Shown piece by piece: positions 18,081 through 29,200 of a stretch of 64,000 nucleotides of DNA. Below the pieces are notes generated by a model, which was not told where the DNA came from, did no database searches, and saw only the letters and a list, made by a program, of their open reading frames with translations. Both the position numbers and the translations under genes were made by a program. This DNA comes from RUG369 sp050949645 (GTDB taxonomy: Bacteria > Planctomycetota > Planctomycetia > Pirellulales > Thermoguttaceae): assembly GCA_050949645.1 (NCBI GenBank), contig JBMNGC010000001.1:1488001-1552000 (forward strand), in the 5' to 3' direction. How positions within the stretch are numbered: the first letter of the stretch is position 1; each line of letters starts with the position of its first letter.

Positions 18081-19403
18081 ATGATCCTTCAATCGCGTCG
18101 AGATTTCCTTGTAAAGAGCGCCCTTCTTTCTGCCGCGGTTACCTCGTCGGCTTCCCTTACTTCGCCGCGAGTTCACGCGAGCGAAAACAACACCCTCAAA
18201 CTCGGAATCGTCGGTTGCGGCGGACGAGGTTGCGGAGCGGTTGACAACGCCCTGACCGCCGATCCAAACGTCAAGCTCGTCGCTGCGGCGGACGTCGACG
18301 AAAAGCGCTCGAGCGCGCAACTTGACGGGCTCAAGGCAAAATGGGGCGACCGCGTCGAGATCAACGGCGACAACCTCTTCATAGGTTTCGACTCTTATAA
18401 AAAGGTCCTCGAAGCCGATATTGATATCGTCCTCCTCACGACCCCGCAGCACTTCCGCCCCAAGATGATCAAGGAAGCGGTTGACGCTGGCAAACACATC
18501 TTCGCAGAAAAACCGGTCGCCGTCGACGGCGAAGGAATCAAAATGATTCAGGACGCCGGTGAAGTGGCGCGCAAGAAGGGGCTCAACGTCGTCGCCGGGC
18601 TGGTCAATCGTTACGGTCATTCAGCGCAAGAGGTCATGAAGCGCGTTCAGGACGGCGCGATTGGAACGGTCGTGACCGCTCGCGGCGACCGCATGGGCGG
18701 TCCCTTGTGGACGCGTCCGCGAACCGAAGGTCAGAACGAAATGCAGTACCAGATGACAAACTGGGTGAACTTCAACTGGCTCGCGAGCGAATACGTCAAC
18801 GACGTGACGATTCACCAACTCGATATTGCGCTCTGGTCCTTCAACGATCTCCAGCCACTTGGCGCATACTCCCTCGGCGGTCGCCTCGCACGACGCGGTC
18901 CTGACGACGGCGACATGTACGATTCCATGTCGACCGTCTACGACTTCGAGGCCGGTCGTTCCCTTTACGCTTTCTCTCGTCAGATCGCCGGATCCTACAG
19001 CCGAGCTTATACGACAATCAACGGTTCCAAGGGCCGCGCCGTCATCGGTAATCTTGAATCGATTGCAAGCATTGTTGTCGACGGCAAAGAAACCAAAATT
19101 CCGCGCGGCGACGTCTCCGGTTACGTCGTCGAGCACAAGGTTCTCATCGACGCCATTCGTAGCGGCGGCGAGACCTACGTTAATAACACGGGCTACATGA
19201 CTAATTCCACCGGCGCCGCGATTCTCGCACGAATGGCGGCTTACAGCGGTCAGTACGTGACCTGGGACGAGATGCTCGCTTCCGTCGGCGACAAACCGTC
19301 CGAATACTCCTGGGACGGCGTTCCTCCGACCCTTCCAGACGAACGCGGTCGCTACAAAATTGCGATTCCTGGCGCCGAAACGAGCTGGGGATACCTTGAC
19401 TGA
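18081..19403 (+). CDS. Tat-exported Gfo/Idh/MocA-family oxidoreductase
   Basis: A 440-residue protein with a twin-arginine signal (SRRDFLVKS then a hydrophobic stretch and an AHAS-like cleavage region near residue 34). It then has an NAD(P)-binding Rossmann fold (LGIVGCGGRGCG, residues about 42-53), the family EKPV motif near residue 148 and an alpha/beta C-terminal domain with HQLDIALW near 236. Such Tat-type members are common in planctomycetes and usually act on sugars or cyclitols outside the cytoplasm; the substrate is unknown. SD AGGAG sits 7 bases before ATG. It is apparently monocistronic. Confidence 0.88.
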   Translation: MILQSRRDFLVKSALLSAAVTSSASLTSPRVHASENNTLKLGIVGCGGRGCGAVDNALTADPNVKLVAAADVDEKRSSAQLDGLKAKWGDRVEINGDNLFIGFDSYKKVLEADIDIVLLTTPQHFRPKMIKEAVDAGKHIFAEKPVAVDGEGIKMIQDAGEVARKKGLNVVAGLVNRYGHSAQEVMKRVQDGAIGTVVTARGDRMGGPLWTRPRTEGQNEMQYQMTNWVNFNWLASEYVNDVTIHQLDIALWSFNDLQPLGAYSLGGRLARRGPDDGDMYDSMSTVYDFEAGRSLYAFSRQIAGSYSRAYTTINGSKGRAVIGNLESIASIVVDGKETKIPRGDVSGYVVEHKVLIDAIRSGGETYVNNTGYMTNSTGAAILARMAAYSGQYVTWDEMLASVGDKPSEYSWDGVPPTLPDERGRYKIAIPGAETSWGYLD

Positions 19404-19595
19404 ATTCACTATAAAAACAAAACTTCGCGTTGCAAGTTAGAAAGTCCTTCTTTGACGTTTGGGTTCGGAGAGGTGACGCGCGTTATCATTAAAACACAGC
19501 GCAGGTCTTGCGCTTGCCGCCAGCCTCCGCAGAGGGTCGGACGCGCCGACTCGCCAATCGAAACTATATTCGCAGAATGAAAGGATCGTCCGCGA

Positions 19596-20966
19596 ATGTC
19601 AAAAGAAACAGTAACAACCTCATGGGGTTCCAGAGTCGGTTCTGCCTTTAAAGGTATTCTCGCCGGTTTCATCTTCGTCTTAATTGGAATCGCGCTCCTC
19701 TTCTGGAACGAAGGGCGTACCATCAAAAGAGCAAAATCCCTCGACGCGACAGCGAGATCGGCCGTTTCAATCGATCCTCAAAATATCGATTCGGCAAATG
19801 AAGGCAAGCCCGTTCACTTCTCCGGCGACGTCGTCACCTCCGAGGTACTCTCCGACCCGGAATTCGGGGTCTCGCTCAACGCGCTAGCCCTAAAGCGAAC
19901 CGTCGTAATGTACCAGTGGCAGGAAGATACCACGCGTGAGACAAGACGAACCTCCGGCGGAGGAGAGGAAACGGTCATCGACTACACCTATTCAAAAACC
20001 TGGTCGAGTCAGTTGATTGATTCCTCCGCATTTCATGATCCGGGGCACGACAACCCCACGTCTATGCCGTATCAATCTCAAGACTTCTTCGCTCAAGAGG
20101 CAACGATCGGTCAATTTACGCTCTCCCAGGACCAGATTTCAAACCTTGGTCCAGTCGTTCCGTTCAACGTGAACGAAGCCGCGAGCGCAACTCCGGCTGG
20201 GGAAGGCTCTGGCGCTCCCACCAAGGCCGATCCGGAGTCCCCCGCGATCGATACGAACGCTCTCCCCACTCCTTCGGCCACGAACTCTGTCCCCTACGGC
20301 GTTTCAACGCTCGAATCGCAGTACGCTCAAGACCTCCACGTCTCGGATGACGCCGATTCCGTCGATACCGGCGTCTTTACGACGGACGTCGACGCGTCCA
20401 ATACGATCGTTCCTTCCGATCTCAAAGAGTTCGAATCGGGCTACTACATCGGCAATCCCTCTCGTCCGCAGATCGGCGACGTCAAGATCTCCTTCTCTTA
20501 CGTCGCGACGCCATGTCCGACAAGCTTCGTCGGTAAGCAGCAAGGCAGCTCCCTCGTCTCGTACGGCACGAAGGACGGCTCCGTCATGTTGCAGGCGCAG
20601 GGAATCCTTTCCGTTGACGAGATCTTCGAAAAGGCGCAATCTGCAAATAAGGCGACGGCGTGGATTTTACGCTTCCTCGGGTTCCTTGCCATTTTCATTG
20701 GCGTTAAAATGATCCTTGCGCCCGCCGAAGTCCTCGCCGATATCATTCCTTTTGCCGGCAGGATCGTTGGATTCGGCTCCGGAATCGTCGCGCTCTGCGG
20801 TACGATTTTCCTCGGGCTTGGCACGATTGCGATCGGCTGGATTTATTATCGACCGCTTATAGGCATACCGCTTATTGTCGTTGCGGTCGCCGCGCTCCTC
20901 TATCCGCTCTTTCGCGGTAAGAAAACGCCGGCGTCTGCGACGCAAGAGTCTCCGACTCAATCGTGA
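19596..20966 (+). CDS. TMEM43-family membrane protein
   Basis: A 456-residue protein with an N-terminal TM segment (about 19-37: GILAGFIFVLIGIALLFWNEG), the conserved WNEGR motif just after it, a large extracytoplasmic domain (40-345) rich in Ser, Thr, Asp and Pro, and a cluster of C-terminal hydrophobic helices (about 350-440). This topology and the WNEGR and VMYQWQE motifs match the TMEM43/LUMA family, whose bacterial role is unknown. A strong hairpin follows, so it is probably transcribed alone. Confidence 0.8.
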   Translation: MSKETVTTSWGSRVGSAFKGILAGFIFVLIGIALLFWNEGRTIKRAKSLDATARSAVSIDPQNIDSANEGKPVHFSGDVVTSEVLSDPEFGVSLNALALKRTVVMYQWQEDTTRETRRTSGGGEETVIDYTYSKTWSSQLIDSSAFHDPGHDNPTSMPYQSQDFFAQEATIGQFTLSQDQISNLGPVVPFNVNEAASATPAGEGSGAPTKADPESPAIDTNALPTPSATNSVPYGVSTLESQYAQDLHVSDDADSVDTGVFTTDVDASNTIVPSDLKEFESGYYIGNPSRPQIGDVKISFSYVATPCPTSFVGKQQGSSLVSYGTKDGSVMLQAQGILSVDEIFEKAQSANKATAWILRFLGFLAIFIGVKMILAPAEVLADIIPFAGRIVGFGSGIVALCGTIFLGLGTIAIGWIYYRPLIGIPLIVVAVAALLYPLFRGKKTPASATQESPTQS

Positions 20967-21023
20967 TCGCAACGCGACGGCGTTAATCGCTGCGCCTGAC
21001 AACAAGGTCTGGCGCATATTCAC

Positions 21024-21053
21024 GACGCGCCGAGTTAGTTTGCTCGGCGCGTC
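21024..21053 (+). terminator. hairpin terminator after the TMEM43-like gene
   Basis: Perfect 11-bp stem GACGCGCCGAG/CTCGGCGCGTC with an 8-base loop, followed only by a short pyrimidine stretch (TCTT). Confidence 0.55.
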
Positions 21054-21083
21054 TCTTCATCTAAGAGTTCAAACACGGACGTT

Positions 21084-24000
21084 ATGAATATAAAAAAAGA
21101 TCAGCTGAACGCCCCGCGATCAGAAAGCCGTTCGGTCCCTTTGGATTCGCACAACGAACGTTCGCACGTGGAGGATCGAGACGCCGAATCCGTCAAACTA
21201 GCGGAAAAGACGCTTTTGGCGAAACTCGGCAAAACTCAGCGCGCTATTCGCCGCGTCGATCTTTTTACGGCTTTTTGCGCCTGCGCAACTTTAGCCTTGG
21301 CGATTCTCTTCCTTGGCGCGCTTTGCGACAGTTGGCTTTTGTCGTCCGGTCTTTCCATACGCGGACGATTATTCTTCGTTGTCTTTTTGCTTGTCGCTTC
21401 TCTCGCACGACTCGTGTGGAAGCTCGTCCCGGTTCTCAGGAGGCGCGTCAATTCTCTCTATGCGGCGAAAGTCCTTGAGGAGACTCAGCATGACAGGCAC
21501 AACCTCACGATCAACTGGCTTCAGCTATGCCGAGACGGTTCGTTGAACGCCGTGACGTCCGAAACCAGTCCCCTCTCCGAACAAGCGCTCGAAACACGAC
21601 GCGCCGTACTCGACAACGTCGTCCTTCAGGCGGCGCGTCAATCGCGACGCGCGCCAGAGGAAACAACGGTCGACTGCACCTCGCTCATTCGCTGGGGAAT
21701 CGCGCTAACGGCGCTCGTGTTGATCTGCGCCGTTTACGTCGTCCTCTCTCCGAAAAATCTGTTCGTTTCCGTCGCGCGTATCGTCGCGCCTACCTCGAAG
21801 ATCGAACGTCCGCAGGCGTTACGTTTCGAGTCGGTCGAGCCCGGTGACGTCGACGTCTTCCAAGGCGACTTCATCGACGTCGTCGCGACGATTCCGGGCG
21901 CTAAGATTTCCGAAAACGTTGAAATCCTCTGGTCTACGGAAGACGGAAGAATCACCGACGTTTCGATCCCGATGGAATCGAGCGGTCCGAATCGTTTCCA
22001 GGCAAACTTTCCCGCCGAAAAGGACGGCTTTAGCGAAAATTTAAGCTTCATGATTGTCGCTGGACGCGGCTCTCAGTTTGAAAGCGCGTCGAACGTCTAT
22101 CGCGTCTCCGTTCGTCCTCAACCCTCCTTTCGCGTCGAAAAAACGACGCTTCAATTCCCAGAATATACAGGCTTGAGCCCGCAAACCTTCGAGTCGCAGG
22201 GCGATCTGCGCGCCCTTGAAAACACGACGGTCGAAATTACGGCGCGCGCGAATGAAAGGCTAGCGCGCGCGTTCTTCCTGCCAGACGGCGACCAGACGCG
22301 CGCTGTCAGGATGACGATTGATCCAAACGAGCCCGACCTTGCGACGATATCTTTTCCGCTGCGATGGCAAGATCCCGACGCTCAAGAGCTCAGACCTGAA
22401 TTCTCGACCTACTCGCTGCAATCAGAAGACGTCAACGGCGAAAAGAACCGAGACGCTCAGGTTTATACGGTCTCTATTCTCGAAGACCTTCCGCCGACAA
22501 TCGTCTGGGACGCCGAGAATACTGGCGTCGTTCAGGCGCCTCTCAACGACGTCCTGCCGGTTAAGTTCACGGCGGAGGACCCAGACTATTCTCTACGTCG
22601 CGTTTTACTCCGCGTTGCGTACGCAAATTTGAATCAGGGCGATCTGTCGGATCAAAAGCCCGACCCAGAGCCGATTGAGCTGCCCTTCCCCGGCCTCAAG
22701 ACGTCCTCCGATCCGACAAAACCGACGCCTTTCATTGGACCTCAATCTCTTTCCTACCAGCTGACGCCAGAAGAACTGGGGCTTGAGGTAGGCGACGAGC
22801 TCGAATACTGGGGCGTTGCGTTCGACTCCAAGACGCCGGACGCCAACGTCGGCATGACCGAGAAACGAATTTTTGTCGTCGTGGAGCCCGTCGAAAATCC
22901 ACGCGGTTCGAATGACGAGCCGGAGGAAAATCCAGACGAAGGCGCCGGCGCTTCATCGGACGACGCTCCGTCGCAGGGGGAAAACGCCTCTGACTCTCAG
23001 CAGAACAACGGCGATCAGGGCCAAAACAACTCTGATCAGCCGGAAGACTCTAATCAGACCGGCGACAACTCCGATTCAAGCGCGCCCGACGGCGTTGGAG
23101 AAAGCGGCGACGAATCGGGCGAGTCTTCCCCTAACCTCGGCGACGCCCAAGGCCAAGAGGAAGCGAGCGCTGGCGGCGAGTCGGAAGAGGATTCCCAGAA
23201 CTCCAATGGCGGCGACGAGAATGGCGAAAGCGGAGATGATTCTGGTCAGCAAGGCGACAATTCAGACGAATCCTCTTCCCAATCTTCAAGTTCCGGTGGT
23301 GAAAACTCGGAACAGCAAGGCGATACCGCCTCAGAAAACGAGGAAGAATCGGGCGAAGTTTCTGAGTCGCCGACCGATCCTAACGCCGCGTTCCAGAAGA
23401 TCCTCGATTACATGAACGCGCAACAAAAAGACTCAGGCGACGACGAGTCTGGCTCAGGCGACGACGAAAAAGGGACCGAGGGTCAAGAGGGCGCGGACGG
23501 CGAACGCGCGCCCACTGATCGTCACGATGACGTCCAAGACAACCGGGAGGAAGTCGATCCGAACTTTCATTCCGACTCTGATCTGGGCGCTCCAGAAGAA
23601 AAGCGGGAACTTCCAACGCGCACGAGTCCCGATAAACCAGATGAAAATTTGCCTTCATACCAGGCGGACAATCCTGAAGACGTCGATTCAAGCTCGCGCC
23701 GTCATGGCGACGTCGACCCCGATACCTCCAATTTCCTCGCACAGAACGCCGACCCCGACGCGCAGGAAGGTCCCAGGTCTAACGAGAAACGAAACGAAGA
23801 CAATATCATGCTCGATCCGTTGGATCAGTCGCAGCAAACCGCCGCTGATTCAATTGATCCGAATGCATCCGAGGCTCAAGGCGGAAAGAATCCGCCTCCC
23901 GAAGGCGGCGCTTCCGAAGTCGATCCGGACGCTCCGAACGACCCTAACCGCACTCGGTCGCCAGCAGCTGGACAGGATCTAAATGATCAACAGCCGACGG

Positions 24001-24632
24001 CAGGAGGAGGCGCTGGCGGAAGCGACGGTCCATCTGGATCGGATAATTCAGATGAAGGAGAAGGAAGCGGAGGGAATTCCTCCGACAAACAATCTGATGA
24101 GAACAACGTCGCCCCTTCCAGCGGCGATTCGGACGAAGATGGAGTCGCTCACGGGGGCGGAAGCTCGGGCTCAGGTCGCGGAGAGATCGAAGCGAGTGAA
24201 GAGCGTCTTTCGCCGGCAGACGCGCCGCGCCTTCAGTATGCGGAAGAGGCAACCAACCTCGTACTCGAATATCTTGAAGATAATATGAAGGACAAGATTG
24301 ACGAACGACTTCTCAACGAACTCGGTTGGACGGAAGCGGAAACGCGCGCTTTCCTGGCTAAATGGCAGAGGATGCGCGACGACGCCCGCGGGGATGATGA
24401 GACGGCGCGAGAGCGTTATCTCGACGCATTGAAGAAAGTCGGTCTGGATGAATATGCGCCCCTCGACTCGGGCGCCGCAATCGACGAGCTTCGCGAACGC
24501 AATCCTAACGATCCGCCTATCCGCTCCGGCGCAAGAGAAGCGACGCGCATTAAGACCCCAGACCGGCTCTCTGACCGCGTTCGCGCATTCAATCGCGGCG
24601 TCTCGATGGGAACCGGTTCGAACCTGAAATAA
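21084..24632 (+). CDS. DUF4175-like membrane protein with very long acidic tail
   Basis: A 1182-residue protein. Hydrophobic segments lie at about 60-80, 95-113 and 202-221, a pattern typical of DUF4175/TIGR02302-like proteins. Residues about 230-590 form a predicted beta-rich extracytoplasmic region. Residues about 600-1050 are extremely low in complexity (Asp, Glu, Ser, Gly, Asn, Gln, Pro). The last 120 residues are ordered again, helical and basic (EEATNLVLEYLEDNMKDK). In planctomycetes such genes often follow MoxR ATPase, DUF58 and vWA genes, but none are here. Function unknown. The family call rests on topology, not an alignment. Confidence 0.7.
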   Translation: MNIKKDQLNAPRSESRSVPLDSHNERSHVEDRDAESVKLAEKTLLAKLGKTQRAIRRVDLFTAFCACATLALAILFLGALCDSWLLSSGLSIRGRLFFVVFLLVASLARLVWKLVPVLRRRVNSLYAAKVLEETQHDRHNLTINWLQLCRDGSLNAVTSETSPLSEQALETRRAVLDNVVLQAARQSRRAPEETTVDCTSLIRWGIALTALVLICAVYVVLSPKNLFVSVARIVAPTSKIERPQALRFESVEPGDVDVFQGDFIDVVATIPGAKISENVEILWSTEDGRITDVSIPMESSGPNRFQANFPAEKDGFSENLSFMIVAGRGSQFESASNVYRVSVRPQPSFRVEKTTLQFPEYTGLSPQTFESQGDLRALENTTVEITARANERLARAFFLPDGDQTRAVRMTIDPNEPDLATISFPLRWQDPDAQELRPEFSTYSLQSEDVNGEKNRDAQVYTVSILEDLPPTIVWDAENTGVVQAPLNDVLPVKFTAEDPDYSLRRVLLRVAYANLNQGDLSDQKPDPEPIELPFPGLKTSSDPTKPTPFIGPQSLSYQLTPEELGLEVGDELEYWGVAFDSKTPDANVGMTEKRIFVVVEPVENPRGSNDEPEENPDEGAGASSDDAPSQGENASDSQQNNGDQGQNNSDQPEDSNQTGDNSDSSAPDGVGESGDESGESSPNLGDAQGQEEASAGGESEEDSQNSNGGDENGESGDDSGQQGDNSDESSSQSSSSGGENSEQQGDTASENEEESGEVSESPTDPNAAFQKILDYMNAQQKDSGDDESGSGDDEKGTEGQEGADGERAPTDRHDDVQDNREEVDPNFHSDSDLGAPEEKRELPTRTSPDKPDENLPSYQADNPEDVDSSSRRHGDVDPDTSNFLAQNADPDAQEGPRSNEKRNEDNIMLDPLDQSQQTAADSIDPNASEAQGGKNPPPEGGASEVDPDAPNDPNRTRSPAAGQDLNDQQPTAGGGAGGSDGPSGSDNSDEGEGSGGNSSDKQSDENNVAPSSGDSDEDGVAHGGGSSGSGRGEIEASEERLSPADAPRLQYAEEATNLVLEYLEDNMKDKIDERLLNELGWTEAETRAFLAKWQRMRDDARGDDETARERYLDALKKVGLDEYAPLDSGAAIDELRERNPNDPPIRSGAREATRIKTPDRLSDRVRAFNRGVSMGTGSNLK

Positions 24633-24878
24633 GGGAATAAACCAATGATTACCGAGAGAATCACAGCGAAAATCGAACGCAAGACTTTTTAAGCGCCGTT
24701 TTAAATGTATAATCGGGGATGGTCTTTTTATCGGTTACGGCCCGAATCGTTGTGATTCAACGACTTCGGTCGACGCGGAACGCATTTGCTTCCGGCGCGA
24801 GAAGACGAATCTCAGACGCTTCGTTACCTTCGCTCTTCGTCTTAGCAAACGCCGGCTGATGGACCGTCTTTCGTTAAT

Positions 24879-24906
24879 TTGTCATATTCATTGGTTCGCA
24901 TATATA
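24879..24906 (+). promoter_or_regulatory. candidate sigma70 promoter for the BtaA-like gene
   Basis: TTGTCA, a 16-base spacer and TATATA. Transcription would begin near 24913, only a few bases before ATG 24920 and about 34 before ATG 24947. Confidence 0.5.
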
Positions 24907-24919
24907 GGATATCAGGTTA

Positions 24920-26116
24920 ATGTGTTCGCTAACTGAAAAGATCAGCATGAAGGTCTTCACGAAGGTGCATGGTAATAACCTTGTTTACAACACATGCTGG
25001 GAAGACCCGCGGCTCGACAAGCAAGCGTTGGAGCTCACGCCCAACGATAACGTCCTGGTCATAACGTCAGCGGGCTGCAACGCGCTATCCTATGCCATCG
25101 GCGGCGCTAATCACGTTTATGCGGTCGACATGAACTATCGGCAGAACGCTTTGTGTGACCTCAAAATCGCCGGCATTAAGGAACTCGATTACGAGACTTT
25201 CTTCAAGCTCTTTGGCAAGGGACGACTACCAGGCGTCGAAAAAATCTATCGCGATAAGCTCCGCGACCTACTTCCGGAACAATCCCAAAAATACTGGGAC
25301 CGGTATATCCGAAAGTTTTTTGACAATCCCTCCAGGACATTTTATTACTGCGGCACGTCCGGTTACCTTGCCAAACAGATCAACCGTTATATCAACCTGC
25401 GCGGTCTGCGTGGGCAACTTAACGAAATCTTCGAAGCAAAAACGCTCGACGAACAGAAAGAACTCTGGGGCACGCTACGCAAAAAATTCTGGTCGCCGCT
25501 CATGAAATTCGTTGTCGGTCGCGATACGACGATGTCGATGGTCGGCGTTCCAAAGGCGCAGCGTCGTCAAATCGAAAAGACTTACGGCGGCCTTGTTAAG
25601 TTCATTCAAGAATGTCTCGACGCCATCTTCAGCGAATTGCCGATTCAGGACAACTACTTCTGGCGCGCCTACGCGTTCGGGTGTTACACGAAAGAATGTT
25701 GCCCCGAATACCTAACCGAAGAGGGATTTGAAACGCTCAAATCTGGCGTCGTCGACCGCATCTCGGTCTACACGGACACAGTCGAAGCGTTTCTTCGTAA
25801 GAATCCCGATCTGAAGATCAGTCGCTTCGTTCTACTCGACCATATGGACTGGCTTTCCGACAAGCTTTTTGACGCGCTTGTAGGCGAATGGGACGCTATT
25901 CTCAAGACGGCGACTCCTCGCGCGCGCGTCATCTGGCGCAGCGGAGGACTCGATACGTCGTCCTACCTCCACAAAGTTCCGGTCAAAATCAATGGCCAGG
26001 AAAAAATGCTTGACGAAATTCTCCATTACCATAAGGAAGAGGCAGAGTCGTTACACAAACTTTGCCGCGTACACACCTATGGTAGCTTCTACATTGCCGA
26101 CCTGTTAAACGACTAA
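24920..26116 (+). CDS. btaA: BtaA-like S-adenosylmethionine:diacylglycerol 3-amino-3-carboxypropyltransferase (DUF3419)
   Basis: BtaA transfers the aminocarboxypropyl group of SAM to diacylglycerol, the first step to the phosphate-free betaine lipid DGTS. The 398-residue product shows the family start (VYNTCWEDPRLDKQAL), the SAM-binding ITSAGCNALSYA followed by VYAVDMN, and the C-terminal LLDHMDWL and IWRSGG motifs. The BtaB methyltransferase that would finish DGTS is not adjacent. The start may instead be ATG 24947, since the promoter lies very close to 24920. A hairpin follows the stop. Confidence 0.8.
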   Translation: MCSLTEKISMKVFTKVHGNNLVYNTCWEDPRLDKQALELTPNDNVLVITSAGCNALSYAIGGANHVYAVDMNYRQNALCDLKIAGIKELDYETFFKLFGKGRLPGVEKIYRDKLRDLLPEQSQKYWDRYIRKFFDNPSRTFYYCGTSGYLAKQINRYINLRGLRGQLNEIFEAKTLDEQKELWGTLRKKFWSPLMKFVVGRDTTMSMVGVPKAQRRQIEKTYGGLVKFIQECLDAIFSELPIQDNYFWRAYAFGCYTKECCPEYLTEEGFETLKSGVVDRISVYTDTVEAFLRKNPDLKISRFVLLDHMDWLSDKLFDALVGEWDAILKTATPRARVIWRSGGLDTSSYLHKVPVKINGQEKMLDEILHYHKEEAESLHKLCRVHTYGSFYIADLLND

Positions 26117-26147
26117 GCTCGTCTGCCTTACGTTAATGACGCATACT

Positions 26148-26179
26148 CGTTCTCGTCGCTACGTTAGTCGGCGAGAACG
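26148..26179 (+). terminator. hairpin after the BtaA-like gene
   Basis: CGTTCTCG/CGAGAACG stem, 16-base loop with further partial pairing. No U-run follows, so termination is uncertain. Confidence 0.35.
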
Positions 26180-26264
26180 AACGAATGAATTAAGAAAGCC
26201 GAACGCTTAGCGCGCCAACGTCTTTCCTTTCAGACGCGCGTCGAGCGAGGCTTTGACGTCCGCT

Positions 26265-29200
26265 ATGATTTCACTGATCCCCTGCTATAGTCTCGAAGAT
26301 TTCTCTCTTTATCGGAAAGCGTCCGACGTCGACGAAATTTTCTCCGCATGGTCGGCGCTTTATCATCCTGCGCTCGTCGCCCATTTTGACGAAGCGCCGC
26401 GCTGGGAAGCGGCGGGCAGCCCTTCGATGGCGAAAACGCGTCGTCTGGTCGTCATTCCTCCCTGTGCGGAATATCTCGTCTCGCATAGCTGGATCAAAGC
26501 GGCGAAAGAGGAAGGCGCCGTCGTTATTCGACACATCTCCGACCGCGACGCGATCCTTGCCGAGGCGTTTGACCAACTTGGAATCGATCCGAGACCAAAT
26601 TCCGCTAATCTGCCGCCCCTACCAGAAATTCCTTCGGCTCATCAGGAAAAGGAGCAAGAAAAGCCGCGCAAAGAATATCCCTATGACGACGTCGCGGAAA
26701 CCTTCCTGGCCGCCGGACTCTGCTGCCTGATGGAAGAGTTGCTCACGCGGAAGCTCCGTTATATGAGCAACCTCGACCAGATCAGTTTTAATACGCGTAT
26801 CGTCGACGCTTCGAAAGCGTACATGTCGGGCGATGCTGAAGAAAGTGAAAAAAACCTTCAAAAAGCGTTTGATCTTCTTGCGCAGGCAAAGGAATATTTC
26901 TTTCCGACGGCGACGAAATTCATCGATCTCACGTGGGTCTTGCGAGAAGATCTTAAGTCGGATCTTCTCTCGATGCTGAAAAACAGGCGTCTCCGGAAAG
27001 AACAAAGCAATCTGGTTCTTCCAGTCCCCGTCCTCAAAGATTGCGCGGCGCGCTATCCTGAAACGCTTCAGTTCATCAAAGAGGAAGTTGAAGCGGAACG
27101 CGTTAAAATCATCGGCAGCGACGAATGGGAAGCGCCTCTTTATCTGATGTCGCCGATGGAGATTGCGCGGGAACTTAAGAGGGGACGCGACGAATATCTG
27201 CGGCTGCTAGGGACCGCGCCGATCGTTTTTGGTCGTCAGGAGGCCGGCTATGCGCAGATCATGCCGCAACTTCTGAAAATGTCAGGATATCGCGGCGCGC
27301 TGGCGCGAACAGGCGACGGCTGGACTCTCTTGGAAAAGAAAACCGATCGTTCGCAGATTCGCTGGCAGGGTCGCGACGGCTCCATGATCGCCGCGATCTG
27401 CAAGATTCCGCTCGACGCGAGCAATGCTGAGGATATCCTCCAAATGCCGGACAAAATCGGCAACTCGTATTATTCGGAGGACGCGTCGGCGATCGTTTTC
27501 TCGCACCGTCCCAATAAGGAATCGAGATGGCTACGCGACATTCTACGTATGGATCGATATTCTCCCGTCCTTGGAAAATTCTACGATATTAACGAGTACC
27601 TGCGCATAACCGACGGCACGGGCGACAAAGAGAAGTTCGTCAAGGACCGCTTCAAGACAAATTTCCTGACTCGTTCCGCCAAACGCGATCGCGCCGACCT
27701 GGTCTCACTTTGGCCGCAACGTCGGCGACTTGGACTTGCGCATTCGGCGCTATCGCAGCTTGAAACGACGCTCCGTTGTCTCGTCTTCAAGGTGCGAAAT
27801 GACGCCAACAAGAAGCTCGAACCTCTCTTTGAAAAATATATTCAAGACTCAAACGCGCTCAAAGAGGAAATTGACGCGACCCTTTGCGAGCTCGACGAAC
27901 GACTGTTACCCGTCGAAGCGCCTGAGGTTGAGCCCGTAGACTTCACCGCTCGCTTCAAGAATCTCGAAGAAAAAAAAGCAGCTCTTGAAGAAACTGCAAG
28001 TCAATTTCTGTCTTTGGCGCTCGACTCGTCGGAGCAAAAGCGCGACCCAGAATTCCCAGAAGAACTTGAAAATGACCGCGGTTTTTTGATCGTTAACGCA
28101 TCTTCGACTCCGCAGGACTTCGTCTGGGAAACTCGAGATCGTTCGGAAGACGAAGATCAAACAGAGCAGGACAAAGCGAAACGACTGCTCATGACGTCCC
28201 TGCGGGAAAAACTTGTCAATCGTCAGGACGGCGCGTTGCGCGCTTTCTCAAAAGACGATTCCTCCAGATGGCGATATTGCGCGACAATTCCGGCCAACGC
28301 GTCGCTCTGGATTCCTGCGTTCGACGAAGTCGATTGTCATTTCCTGACGCGTCCTCTCTTCGAAACGACCGAAGGACCGACGCCCCTCATGCGCGACGAC
28401 GCGAAATCCAATGGTTCCGCTCCTTCCGAAAAATCGGCTGAGACCGCCTCCAAACGCGGCTCTTTTTTCAAGAGGTTCGCGTCGAAGTTGCGCGGCGACG
28501 TCGCTAACACTGCAGCGTGCGCCGCGTCATACGCTCAGGAAAGAGGACGACCCCTTGCAGAGTACGTCGAATACCGATATTCCGCAGCCGAGAGCGATCG
28601 TTTTTACGCGCTACGTAACGACTATTTCGAGCTCCGAATCGATCCGGCGACGGGCGCGATTCGTCGTCTCTCTTCCTTCGATACGAACGCAACCTTCTCC
28701 AACGGCGTTTTGCGACAGCCGTCCCTCGGCAACCGCTTTGCGTGGGACGTCGCGTTCAGATTACCGAACGAGCTGCTACAACAGGACACGCGTCCTGAAA
28801 CAGACTCGCATTTCGGATACACGATTCCAGCGGCGGATAAGATTACCGTCGTGGATTCCGGACCGGGGATCGGACGACTTCAGATCGAAGGAAGAATGGT
28901 CGCGCCGTCGGGCGAAGTTGCGGGAACCTTCAAGGAAATCCTAACAACCCGCCTGAGAAGCCGCGTTATTGACGTCGATCTGGAAATTGAACCGCAGTTT
29001 GAGCCTGGCGTCAGACCATGGAAAAGCTATTACGCCTGCCGCTTTGCGTGGAAAGACGTCTTCGCGGACATTCGCGGCGGAGTCGCGGCCTCCCTGATCG
29101 GCACGGAGCGAAATTATCTCCAAGCTCCCGAATGCGTTGATCTTCGCAGCGAAGGTACGGTTGGTATCACTATTCTCTCGGCGGGGTTACCCTACTTCAA

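Noticed and set aside
17890..18084. 64-codon frame overlapping the Gfo/Idh/MocA start by ATGA
   Set aside because: The likely promoter lies inside it and the product resembles nothing; the overlap is probably chance.
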